In this document: positions 33,001 to 43,099 of the stretch, one piece after another
Numbering within the stretch: position 1 is the first letter of the stretch
How the letters are laid out: each line of letters begins with the position of its first letter
From: Nitzschia sp. DOCU1
Taxonomy: Eukaryota > Bacillariophyta > Bacillariophyceae > Bacillariales > Bacillariaceae
Direction of reading: 5' to 3'
Length of the DNA stretch: 64,000 nucleotides
NCBI GenBank assembly: GCA_951394045.1
Contig: OX595995.1
Coordinates: 1,922,001 to 1,986,000 of the forward strand
The notes under the pieces: generated by a model
What the model was told of the DNA's origin: nothing
The model's database searches: none
Seen by the model: only the letters and a program-made list of their open reading frames with translations
Made by a program: the position numbers and the translations under genes

Positions 33001-34159
33001 TTGTGTGGGGATGGCCAGGGCAACCATTGTCAAAGAGGGTCCAAACCGGGATCTTTTTCTAGGAACGGCAGCCTATTGCTGGTTTCGGCTGTTGGATCAT
33101 TACCCTACCCTGAAGTGGAGGCACTACGATGAGTACTGCGCCGTGGTTGCAAGGGAGGTCAATGGAATCATTTTGCTGGTGCAAGTCACTGAATTCTTCC
33201 TAGAGTCAGAGGTGGGACAACGAATGTTTCGGGAAGAGTTGGTGGAAAACGACCAAGTTGGACGGCTATTTCGGATATTCAGGGTTGCCATGATGAGGCA
33301 TGACGACGAAAAGAGGAGCCTTGAAAAGCCACGAGGCTCGGAGCAAAACCGGTGGGTCGTTTCGGGTTCGACCATATACAGGGGGGATCAGGACATGGAC
33401 AAAGTTGTTGCCTTTGTTACCTTTGTGTCGGAGCAGTTCAAAATCATCTGGCATTCCACCGACTTGGCCCAGCAGGTTGACGTGTGTCGGACTATGGTTG
33501 ACAAGAGGTTACGAAAGGGGTTGGTGGAGGACGGAATCTTTGACATGTCTGATGTTCGGGGAACTTTCCTTGTCCACCTGGCAGCTTATGTCCAGGCCAT
33601 ACCTCCGTGCTTTGCTTCTTGGGCGTCCATCAAACGACCTGATGGAAAAATTTCAAGGACAAAAGGAGCTGGCTGCTATCGATTCATCAACAACGTCATG
33701 AGGGATGCCTACCCCACCCTTTATTCCGAGAATTTGACCACAGAGGAAGTAAGATCCGTGGTTGACAAGACGATTGCCAACATGGTCAAGTCGGGGAGGC
33801 AGGTCGATTATGCCTTCATCGACCAGAATGGTTGCCTCAATGCAAGGCGGATATTTTCAAGTGACGGGACGGACAAGAGAAAGAATGACCTGGCTTTCTT
33901 CCATGCGGATGGGACAATGTTCCTTCCGATCCAATCACGGGTATTATCCTGTATCAAGGACAGTGGGCTCTCTCAACGATCACTGAGGTTCTTTGTCAGG
34001 GATAGGTGGTACCTGTTGGCGGACTATCGCCCGCCGGTGCCGACTACTGGACTTGACGAGTGTGCAATCCGTAGCAAGTCCTGGGGATCTGGCACAATGG
34101 GAGAATTCCGCTGTAGTTGTTTGCTGGGAAAGGATGGGGAACTTATCTCGGTTGTTTGA
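30081..34159 (+). pseudogene. E1 partner protein with HxDxxN motif, one-base frameshift in a C run
   Basis: The main frame (30695 to 34159, first possible start only GTG) has no ATG near its 5' end. Upstream, another frame (30081 to 30647, ATG) runs into a nine-C tract at 30633-30641; one extra C would fuse the two, giving roughly 1,360 residues reading smoothly as RPPPLV-TPPSTLPP. Either the gene carries a real one-base deletion or the tract was mis-assembled. The acidic N-terminal region holds a duplicated block (DGEDYGISIDNGGARD twice). Near 32654 the sequence reads GVHLDTMN, followed about 50 residues later by FSIHLSYGRFI. The E2 partner has HKDDHN and a comparable strand in the same order, so the two are probably homologous. 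The function is unknown; an iron-oxygenase-like site is possible. Confidence 0.6.
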
Positions 34160-34258
34160 AGACATCTTTCATATCACTAACACTGTATAACTCTACTAGG
34201 AATTATTGTTTGAAGACATATTTCAAATCTCTAACAGTGTATAAACTCTACTAGGAAT

Positions 34259-34800
34259 TGTGCCACACAAAAAGGACGATGTAAGGAGACAGCAGTTATC
34301 CCTGCTATGCCTGGCAGAAAGGCACATTAGAGGATACAATGGCTGGCAGAAAGGCACATTAGAGGATACAATGGGGAAAGCCTCACAAGAAAGGCACGGT
34401 AGAGGATACAACGGGGACTGCCGCAGAAAAAGGACGTTCTAAGGAGACATCGATTAAGGCCGCTGAGAAAGACGCCGCAGAGGATACAACGGGGCATGCC
34501 GCACAGAAAGGATGATCTAAGGAGACAGCGATTATTGCCGCAGAGAAAGACGCAGTAGAGGATACAACGGGGACTGCCGCAGAAAAAGGACGTTCTAAGG
34601 AGACAGCAATTATCGCTGCTATGCGGCATGCCGCACAGAAAGGATGATCTAAGGAGACAGCGATTATTGCTGCAGAGAAAGACGCAGTAGAGGATACAAC
34701 GGGGACTGCCGCAGAAAAAGGACGTTCTAAGGAGACAGCAATTATCGCTGCTATGCGTGGGAAAGCCGCACAAACAGGAAAAGCTATGTAGTCTTAGGCT
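34259..34800. repeat. Degenerate 3'-UTR repeats between the convergent E1 genes
   Basis: Units built from GAGGATACAACGGGGACTGC, CGCAGAAAAAGGACGTTCTA and AAGGAGACAGC recur; the largest exact repeat (starting near 34558 and 34690) has a 132-bp period. The region lies between the partner stop (34159) and the transposase stop (34850). A minus-strand open frame of 178 codons here is a by-product of the repetition. Confidence 0.7.
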
Positions 34801-34849
34801 GCTACACACTGAAACACAGAGGCTAGTAACCTTGTGAAGGTGGCGTGAG

Positions 34850-37800
34850 TTACCATGGACCATCCATAGTTCGGGAGTACGTGTGTGCCCAATAGCTTTT
34901 TCGGTCCCTTATGTATACTATGTTTTTTGACTGAGTGGTTGAATTCTCGACTGCAAGGTCAATATATGACCATAGTTGCGAGAACTCTTGGACAACCATA
35001 ATACGTCGTTTGATTTGAGATGGGTGGCACAGCCTGATAACTGGTCTCAATACCTGCCTATGTGAAGATTGGCCCTCGTGTAGAACGTTCAGATTCTCAT
35101 CAAGGAGGGGGGTTTGTATAGTACACTGCCGGTATTCAAGCTCCCAAGTTTCGGTCAAGGCGGTTTCACTTGCGGTGTCTTCGACTGTCGAGTGGATTAT
35201 ACACTGAACCTTAGGATTGTCAATTGGGTGCTCCTCTTTTTGGGGATCATACCCTGGGTTGCATATTATTCCTAACAACCTCACCGGAAACCAACCAGCG
35301 GGTGTGGTTCCTTCGTACTTTCCAGAAATGTTTTTGTGTGGAGGAAATGGGTGACCTGGCTCATTAAAATTGACAAGTACCCACTCGTACCACTGCTTCC
35401 CTCGGTAGAAGGGATGGCACCTCAGCCTTCTGTATTCGCCGTCTCTGTCGTCCGCCACGTAGACCTCAGTGTAGCCTTCGACCCAGCCGTCTTCGAAGAA
35501 GGATAATATGCTTTCCACCACCAGTTGGGGCATTTCCATCAACACGTTACTTTTCTGTCGACCACTCCAGATACACTGTTTCAACTCATTGTTTGAGGCT
35601 TCGAGCCGCCACTGCACCTGGCTCTGGTATATCTTGAAACCAAGGCCATCAAGGCCCGTCGTTGCGGCTTTTGGTAGCTCAGATGTTGTGTCCTCTTCCT
35701 CGTCACCACTTTCCTGTTCCCCAGAAACGTCTAGGTAATCTAGGAGAGCTGTTTCGTAGACTCGGTCAGCTATCATCTCGCTGAAGTCATGAAGGTTGTC
35801 AGCGTGGGCGGCCTGTGAAGTCTTGCTAGGGTTCTTCCCGAAAAATTTGAGCATCCTTTCCCCCCAGTCCGCAATGTACTGATAGGGGAATCCAAACATT
35901 GTAATGTTGCGGGGGATGTGTAGCAGCTCGTGAAACTTCTGAGTGGCCCACCCACTACCCGCCCGGCGGGGAAATGTCTCCTGAATCAATTTCTGCAGAT
36001 GACCTATACGTACCCTTAGTATCATCTCCTTTGTTGAATCCCAGTTGAAAATGTTTCCATTGCCCACCTCCAGGCGTGGATTACGACCGTTGGTGGCAAA
36101 GGCATGGAACATCAAAATCTCTTCAAAAACTTCGACTACCTGCTGAACGGTCACCTCCACAAGAGGTGGCAGTTCGACAACGTCCCCACTATTGTCCAAC
36201 TTGGTCCGTTTGGCAGCAAGGTCTCCGTCTCTGGCACGTTGTGCCAACTCCCTGGCACGTGATCGGGTAAGACACTGCTCCATCAGGGCCGAGCCACGTC
36301 GTGTACGCAGTAGCACAAGCGACATCAATATAGTGCCAACCCACTCCCTCGCAGACAACATTGGAGAAGTAGATTCTAGGAAAAGACTTCTTTTCCCCTG
36401 ACCTTAATGTACCGAAGATATGAGAAGCCTCTATGTCCAACCGGGCACACTCTCCTGCGGAAAGGGGGGAAATGAGAAGGGAAAACATGGTCTTCATTAT
36501 TGTCATGAAGATATGCATCAAGTCATGGGGTAGGGGTAGAGAGGCCTGTCCACCAATATCAACGTCCCATAGACTGTTATAACAGACGTGTGTGCACAGA
36601 TTAGCCAAGGCTTCCCTTCCGGCTGCCACCTGTTCCCTAGTTGATTCCGGCGACAAGACGGCAGCCACGTGTGGCTTGACGTCATCGATCGTAACCTCTG
36701 TGCATTCTGCCCCAGCCACTCCCGCTTCGGCAGAGGTAATGTTGCAGAAACGAGATAATCTGGATGAATTCTGGTACGAGGAATATCGACACGCTTCACA
36801 GTCCATGGCCTTGGCATCACCACAGATAAACGCAATCGGCAATCGGAGATAGACTAGCCGAGCCTCGTTGCCAATCAGAACAACTCTTGGTTGCTGGCGG
36901 AACTCTTGTTGTACCTGTCTAATCTCTTCGAAAATCTTGGCCTGGCACAGATGAAAGTTTCTGACGGTGCGACCCTTTCCCTCTCGTGGGATGTTTTCTG
37001 CCCTCTTTTGTGCCTTGGTCCTTTTATCAAAGTTAGGTATGTAACCGATGGTCCGAACATACTTGCGACGATACCGAAGGTGGTGTCTCAGGATCCCAAA
37101 TGCCAGTAAGACCGGAGTGACTGATTGGCGTTGGTTTAAGCTAGTACCAATCTCATCCCAGTAGATGATAAAAGGGACGACCAAATCAAGACCTGGACAG
37201 AGGGACTCATGCCGAATGTAGTCCTGCATGGCCTTCCCTGACAGCACTTCGCCTGGCTGGGATTCAGCAAGGTTGATTTGGTTCCACCTATTAGTCGGAT
37301 TAACCACAAGATTGTCTAAATTAGACATCGTTTGAAAGTCGCGCAAAATCGAGTTCACGGCATCCCTGACAGAGAATATGGTAATGTTTGTCGACTGTCG
37401 GGGGAGGCGATGGTGGGACAAGTCTTGTGGTCGGGAGGACTCTATGGCAATTGGCACGGTCACCGGGAGCTTCATCGGGGATAGTTTACTGAACTTTGAA
37501 TATAGAGTCGCCGCGGAGTACGAAAGGAATGCATCAGAGGACAGGTCAACCCCTGCCGCCGCCCCCTTCCTGAGTTCACTCATCAGCCGGTCGAACAAAT
37601 AGCGTGGAACAGCAGGGTGCCGACATATGCGGTACATCCGAAGGAGGAGCCTCTCTTCAGGTGTCCCGAGAAAGGATATTTGATTAGATTGTTCCCGCAG
37701 ATCCGGCAAAGATAGTGTGGATGTAGGGGCGCTTAAAACCTGGAGCTCCGCTGGGGACAAATGGCGAGGACCAGAGCTCGAAGGGGAGTGCTGTAGGGTA

Positions 37801-38363
37801 CCTGGGGGGAGAGGTGCTACACATTCATCAGGCATTGGGGGAGCTGATAAGGTAGGCACCCCCCCTGTTGTGGTAAAAGGGGACGGGGAAGAGTCTCTGG
37901 GTTGGTCGTCTGGGCGAAATATGACATATGAGCCGGATTCCAAAGCAGAGAGGTCTTCATCACGTGGATCCAATTGGGCATCTGGAGGAGCGGGGGGTTC
38001 ACGTATGGCAAGTAGTTGACAAGAGGCCCGCATCGACCTGCGAGTTCGGGGTGCGTCCAGTGTGGCGGAAGTAAGAGGAGGATGCTCTTGCACCTGGATC
38101 TGTCGACCGGCAGCAGAGGGTAGAGAAGCTGCCGGAGGCGTGTGTTGATAGACATAAAGAAGAGGGGGCGGCTGGGCAGTTGGTGATCGGAAAACTCTTA
38201 ATGGTTGCTGCCCGTTTGAGGAGGTGTCATCGTCGAAACTGGCGTGCAAAAAGGAGGGTGACTCCTCTATACTTTCATCATCTCGCAGATGCTGTGCTTG
38301 CGGGTACGTGGTCACACGGAGACGTGTTCTTTTCAGGCTGGCCTTGGAAGGATTTCGTGGCAT
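34850..38363 (-). pseudogene. E1 Plavaka/CACTA-like transposase, one frameshift
   Basis: Two frames, 38363-36364 and 36361-34850, together encode about 1,170 residues. I use the ATG at 38363 (MPRNPSKASLKR); the longer frame begins at TTG. The catalytic core includes VPFIIYWDEIGTS (first Asp) followed by VLLAFGILRHHLRYRRKYVRTIGYIPN, and FICGDAKAMDCEACR (second Asp in the GD motif), then LWDVDIGGQ and LPHDLMHIF. The frame changes at TCCAATGTTG near 36361: FPRIYFS ends one frame and MLSAREWVG starts the other, while E2 reads FSNMTLLTASEKIG through this point, so one base has been gained. The C-terminal domain has RCHPFYRGKQWYEWVLV, shared with E2 (RCIPCRPGESAYYDWAAV). It should bind the element ends and cut and rejoin DNA. 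With the frameshift it is probably inactive unless the indel is an assembly error. Confidence 0.75.
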
Positions 38364-38517
38364 TGACAGACAGGGAATGGGAAATAAATGAAAATTCAAG
38401 GGTAGAAGTTAGCAACAAGTAAGAAGAAGTGAGGAGCCGGAGATATGTTCTGTGTGCAACTTCCTTTTGTGAGGCTCTTTTGAAAGCTAACTTGGCATGC
38501 GTGCTTTGTGCTTTCTT

Positions 38518-39350
38518 CAGATTGAGCCGTTTTTCAGTTAAAAAGGCGCAATGGAGGGTACAGTGGTGAAATTGCAGGGGATTGGACTGGATTGACTGTT
38601 AGGGTCGGCGTGGCTGTGCCGGCGTGATTTTCTTCAGATTGAGCCGTTTTTCAGTTAAAAAGGCGCAATGGAGGGTACAGTGGTGAAATTGCAGGGGATT
38701 GGACTGGATTGACTGTTAGGGTTGGCGTGGCTGTGCCGGCGTGATTTTCTTCAGATTGAGCCGTTTTTCAGTTAAAAAGGCGCAATGGAGGGTACAGTGG
38801 TGAAATTGCAGGGGATTGGACTGGATTGACTGTTAGGGTCGGCGTGGCTGTGCCGGCATGATTTTCTTCAGATTGAGCCGTTTTTCGGTTAAAAAGACGC
38901 AATGGAGGGTACAGTGGTGAAATTGCAGGGGATTGGACTGGATTGACTGTTAGGGTCGGTGTGGTGGTGCCGGCGTGATTTTCTTCAGATTGAGCCGTTT
39001 TTCAGTTAAAAAGGCGCAATGGAGGGTACAGTGGTGAAATTGCAGGGGATTGGACTGGATTGACTGTTAGGGTCGGCGTGGCTGTGCCGGCGTGATTTTC
39101 TTCAGATTGAGCCGTTTTTCAGTTAAAAAGGTGCAATGGAGGGTACAGTGGTGAAATTGCAGGGGATTGGACTGGATTGACTGTTAGGGTCGGCGTGGCT
39201 GTGCCGGCGTGATTTTCTTCAGATTAAGCCGTTTTTCAGTTAAAAAGGCGCAATGGAGGGTACAGTGTATTTATTATGAAGGTGCCGGCGTGATTTTCTT
39301 CAAATTGAGCCGTTTTTCAGTTAAAAAAGGCACAATGGAGGATACAGTGC
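38518..39350 (-). repeat. 117-bp tandem array, right copy (about 7 units)
   Basis: Inverted copy of the left array; units begin near 38520, 38637, 38754, 38871, 38988, 39105 and 39222, with a truncated last unit to 39350. It lies between the divergent starts of the transposase (38363) and gene 3 (39573). In both arrays the unit points the same way relative to the adjacent large gene (partner or transposase). Confidence 0.9.
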
Positions 39351-39572
39351 GTTTATCGCGAGGGTGAAAAAAGGTTTGAACAGGGTGGGTGTGATTTTGA
39401 AAACAGAGGCCATTATCACCACACATAAAACGGGCGTGCATGCGTCCGTAAGTGAGAGAGTTTGAATGGGAGATGGAGAGAGGATGACGAGTGTTTGGTT
39501 TAAAAAGAGTAAAAGGTTGCAACCTTGGCGCAAATATTATTGCCACAAAAACAGCAAAGGTGAGGAGCAGTC

Positions 39573-40897
39573 ATGAGGAACGAGGGTGGCTCCGTGCAGG
39601 AGAACGAAGCGGCTGCAGCCAGTGGCGGTGGTGGGGATGAATTTGATTTGGAAAGTTTCTTGGATAGGCTGCCGCCCGATCAGAGAAGAGAATTGCGCAG
39701 GGTGTTAAGTGGTGGTATGGGGAATAGTGGCTCCGGCGGGGCACCTGTGGTAGAAGTCGGCTTGGCAACGGGTGGAGTGGTTAGTACGACCTCATCTATA
39801 ACCGTGGGAGATAGGAGGGAGGAGGCTAAAATATTTACGGAACAGATGAAAAGGGTGTTCAGGCAGGTTAAGTTCATTGATGAACGTGATCTGCAACACG
39901 GCAGGCTATTCTACGAGAAGGTTGTCGAGGCAATGGGAGGTGGGGTGGTTGGTACGGATGAATGGTACAGGAAGAAGGGAGGTCTGAGAGCAAGGGCTTA
40001 TGCTAAGATAGTGGATCTGAGAGGAAACGTAACGAATCGACTAAAAGAGGCATTTTTAGGTAAGAGGTTGCAGGGTCGGTGGAGTTGTATGGTATCGGGT
40101 ATCGGCTGTTATGACTAACGAGCTGGGTGGTTGAAGCTCATTACCGTGTAAAGGAAGCTGAGGATAGTAACAGCAACGAAGATGAGGATAGAGAGGGGGG
40201 TGTGGAAATGTTTGTTCCAGGTGATTTGTGGGAGACAAGGAAGAATCCAGGACTGTTCAAGGTTCTGTGCCGACAGTATTTTCCGGCGGTGAAATTTGGG
40301 AGGAAGGGCTCTTATGGTAGAAGAATGGCAAGCGACCTGGTGAGCCAGGTCTTGAACCCGTCGGATGAGGCATTCGTTTATCTTGTTTTGGAGAATAACT
40401 TTGAGTACTGAAAGACATTGGGCAGGGAAATGTAAGTTGGAAATTATGGGATTGTGATTGTTGGAATGAGAGGGTTTGAAGTATCTGACTGAAGGTGTGC
40501 CTGTGTATTGTTGCTGTGTAGGATTGATACGGGAAGGGTACTTCCCATGAATATGAAGGAGCGTATTGTGCAGCCCAAGTATACGCATGCCAGGAACAGC
40601 AATAACATGAGTTGGAATCGAGCTGGAAAGGTGCGCTATGTGGAGTTTCTGAAAATGGTGATTGAGGATAGGAACAGGGCTGGTGCCAAAGAGCTGGAGT
40701 TGGAAGTTAGGCAAGAGTGGCGAGATGCTAATGGAGGGAGGCGCAGACGAGATAATCTGCAGGGGGGGCAGGAGGAAGAGATATTATCAATTCCAATAGT
40801 GGATGATGATGGGAATCCAGTAGTCATTGAGGTGACGGGGGGGCCATTGGTTGAAACAGAGGATGAGTTGGAAAGGGCAGGCGTAATGGCTGTTTAG
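39573..40897 (+). CDS. E1 accessory protein (gene 3), three exons
   Basis: Exons 39573-40059, 40137-40404 and 40522-40897 join in frame across introns of 77 bp (phase 1; donor GTAAGA, GACTAAC branch-like box) and 117 bp (phase 2), giving 376 residues. The N-terminus is Gly/Ala-rich with FDLESFLDRLPPDQRRELRR, the middle is charged, and the C-terminal exon has a coiled-coil-like helix (FLKMVIEDRNRAGAKELELE). It matches the E2 gene split by E1: the first intron sits at the same place and phase, and the end of exon 2 (EAFVYLVLENNFE) aligns with EALAMVLLENHCES. CACTA-type elements often encode a DNA-binding accessory protein besides the transposase; that role is plausible here but not shown. Confidence 0.65.
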
Positions 40898-41352
40898 AGT
40901 AACTGTTAGAAATGTTGAGGAAATTCATTAATGGACTGGGAATTTCTAATTGGGGTAGGGCATAGTGAGTGACAGAGAGCGTATAAAGAGGGAATGGTAT
41001 TTGATTGGTGTGAACCCATTTGGAACTGGTAAGGGGATGGGGTAATGGTAGTGGGGGGCGGTAGTATGGGAGTAGAGTGCCATTGAAAATGAAAAGTGCT
41101 GTGAGAAATGGTAAGGTAGTTCATAAGTGGTATTATGGATTAGGGAGGGTTAAGGGTTGCCCAATGGAAGGACGGTATAAGAATGGTTGTTGCCATTTTT
41201 GAATGATGTGCAAAATAGTGAATGGTGTGGCGGTTAGATAGGGGGGTGGGCCATAGCTGCTGGTTAAGGGGTTAAGTATGATTTGGGGGGATAATAATGG
41301 GTTCGGAGACCTCCCCACGGTGATGCCTATTTTTGGGGGTCCCGGACATAGA
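40898..41352. other. Right subterminal region of E1
   Basis: G-rich plus strand with no gene. Next to the inverted repeat, GGGGGTCCC (41335) and GGGTACCCCC (41356) can pair as a hairpin, matching the hairpin at the left end. Confidence 0.4.
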
Positions 41353-42811
41353 TATGGGTACCCCCATATTTTCCCTTTCCTGATGTTAGAATGGCGCACT
41401 TTCACCTCTTCATCAATCAGCTGGATCCACTGGGCCATTTTGGAATGAACCGCATTGTCCCATCCCCGGCACTCCTGGCGGCTTGATGGACTAACGTTTT
41501 CCCTTGCCTTGGTGTACATGCGTAACTTAGCACTGGCTTTATCCATTGCAGCTGTACGAGCTTTTTTGTCTTGAAGGTCCAGAACACTTTGAACAAGTGC
41601 ATCAGAGTACTGACGGGCCTTGGCTGCCCTCTCTCGAATTTCTTTCTCCTTCTGTAACCTTGCATCCCGCAGTTCTTCATACAGCTCTTGGTTGGACTCC
41701 CTGTTCACAATAACCGGAACACTGTTAAGCAAATTGTCATCCACCAGCAAAGGGTTATCTTCATCCAGACCTTCCTCTTCATCACGTTCGTGCAGCCACA
41801 CTGATGCCGTATCTAGGTCGATCTCCAGATCACCCAGAATGACATCGGCAATGCTCTGGCGTTGTGGTGGTCCCACCCTACCAGCAGTAGGTGCACCACC
41901 TCCTCTTGTTGAGGACCCAGCATGTGTAGTAGTACTAGTAGTAAGCACGGCTGGGGCACCATCATATTCTGTCACAAAATCCGTACCAGCATTCTTGATC
42001 TTGAAATTGAAAGTCCAACTCTCGCAATGGTTCTCTAACAAAACCATAGCCAGAGCCTCAGTTTGAGAGTTGGTAAACCTCCCTGTTCCATTCAAAATTG
42101 CATCTTTCCACTTATCATCTCCCATTGCCGCACGTAAGAAATAGTGGTAGAATACAAATCTTCCCTTCGGATACGCCATCCGTTCTTCAAAAGCACAGTA
42201 CGACATCATTGTAGTCTTTACCACCTCGTTCACTGAGGCATGACACATACCTAGTTGCAGTAGTAGTACCACATGGCAACAAGAATGGCAGAGAAGAGTC
42301 AGCAAACTGGGCATTTTCCCGCCTGTATCAGCACCAACGACAACTCACTATCAAATCTTGCACCCATCGTTGTGTAGACACCATTTCTGCAGTCATTGAT
42401 CATTGTAACCACTGGCTTACGCTCTATATTCTTCTTGCCTGCAGAACCTGTACGCCGGGATACCTTATCCCACAGTCTCTTTGCATATGATAACCTGTCC
42501 TCCTTTGTTACAAGCCTACCTTTTGCCAAGCGATGGTGGCAATTGCGGTAGAACTGTTTGAATATCATTCCCTCGTGGCTTGATACATTGACACTCTTCA
42601 GGACATACTTATACCTCCTCCATAGAGTATTTCTAACAAACTCATTGACCAAAGCTTGGTCGTCTTCCAAAAGTTTCTCCATCTCCTCTGCCAAAACAGT
42701 GGGGACTGGTGCCTCCCGTGGGCCATTGACCCTATTCTCGTCGTTTGACATGGCTCCAGTTTGTAATTTATGACCTCGTTTTGAACTGGATTGTCGTCCC
42801 GTATTGAGCAT

Positions 42812-43099
42812 ATGGCTTCATTACTACCACTATTTGAATCTTTCCAAAATACGAGAAACCATGTAAGACATGTCGCTGCGACACCTTATAACTGTCAACT
42901 CTCCCCAATTGGCCCGCTCCTTCCAGCAACTCCCGCCTTAGTCTAATCAAAGTTTGAAAAAGCTAGTCTTAGTTCAAACATCCTCCCGCCTTAGTCCAGC
43001 AGTTGGCTCTGACCCACTCCAGGACTCTCTCTTAGTTATCCCACCTTACATTGAAAGATGCAGAGTCCCCACTAATGTTCCAACTTTAACAACCCAGCA
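42812..43099. promoter_or_regulatory. Divergent promoter region of E2
   Basis: It separates the start of E2 gene 3 (42811, minus) from the E2 transposase start (43100, plus). Short repeats occur: CCCGCCTTAGTC twice (near 42932 and 42983) and CTTAGTT(C/A) several times. The 117-bp unit of E1 is absent. Confidence 0.4.

Larger units (their letters stand above)
27699..41385. mobile_element. E1: inner Plavaka/CACTA-like multigene DNA transposon, 13.7 kb
   Basis: Perfect 33-bp terminal inverted repeats at 27699-27731 and 41353-41385, starting CATCAGGAAAGGGAAAATAT, are flanked by a TT duplication (27697-27698 and 41386-41387). Just inside, both ends contain a GGGGGTAC hairpin. Gene order from left: PIP-box protein (+), dioxygenase-like (-), 117-bp array, partner protein (+), transposase (-), 117-bp array, accessory gene 3 (+). 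The partner and transposase converge on a repeat-rich 3' region. The intact inverted repeats indicate a more recent insertion than E2, consistent with its position inside an E2 gene. Confidence 0.88.
27555..42811 (-). pseudogene. E2 accessory gene (gene 3), split by insertion of E1
   Basis: Pieces are 42811-42349, 42250-41388 and 27698-27555 on the minus strand. The first two join by a 98-bp phase-1 intron (GTGAGT...CTAG). The third lies 13.7 kb away on the other side of E1: with one TT target duplication removed, the codon at the junction becomes AAG and the frame continues to a TAA, giving about 489 residues. The protein is charged, with a Gly/Thr-rich middle, an acidic stretch (HERDEEEGLDEDN) and a coiled coil (about QELYEELRDARLQKEKEIRE). 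It matches the E1 gene at 39573-40897 in domain order and intron phase; compare EALAMVLLENHCESW with EAFVYLVLENNFEY. It probably binds DNA or the transposase, but I recognise no known family. Confidence 0.75.

Noticed and set aside
34327..34863. 178-codon minus-strand frame rich in CLLRTSFFCGSPRCILY
   Set aside because: It is a translation of the 132-bp 3'-UTR repeat between convergent genes and overlaps the transposase end in another frame.
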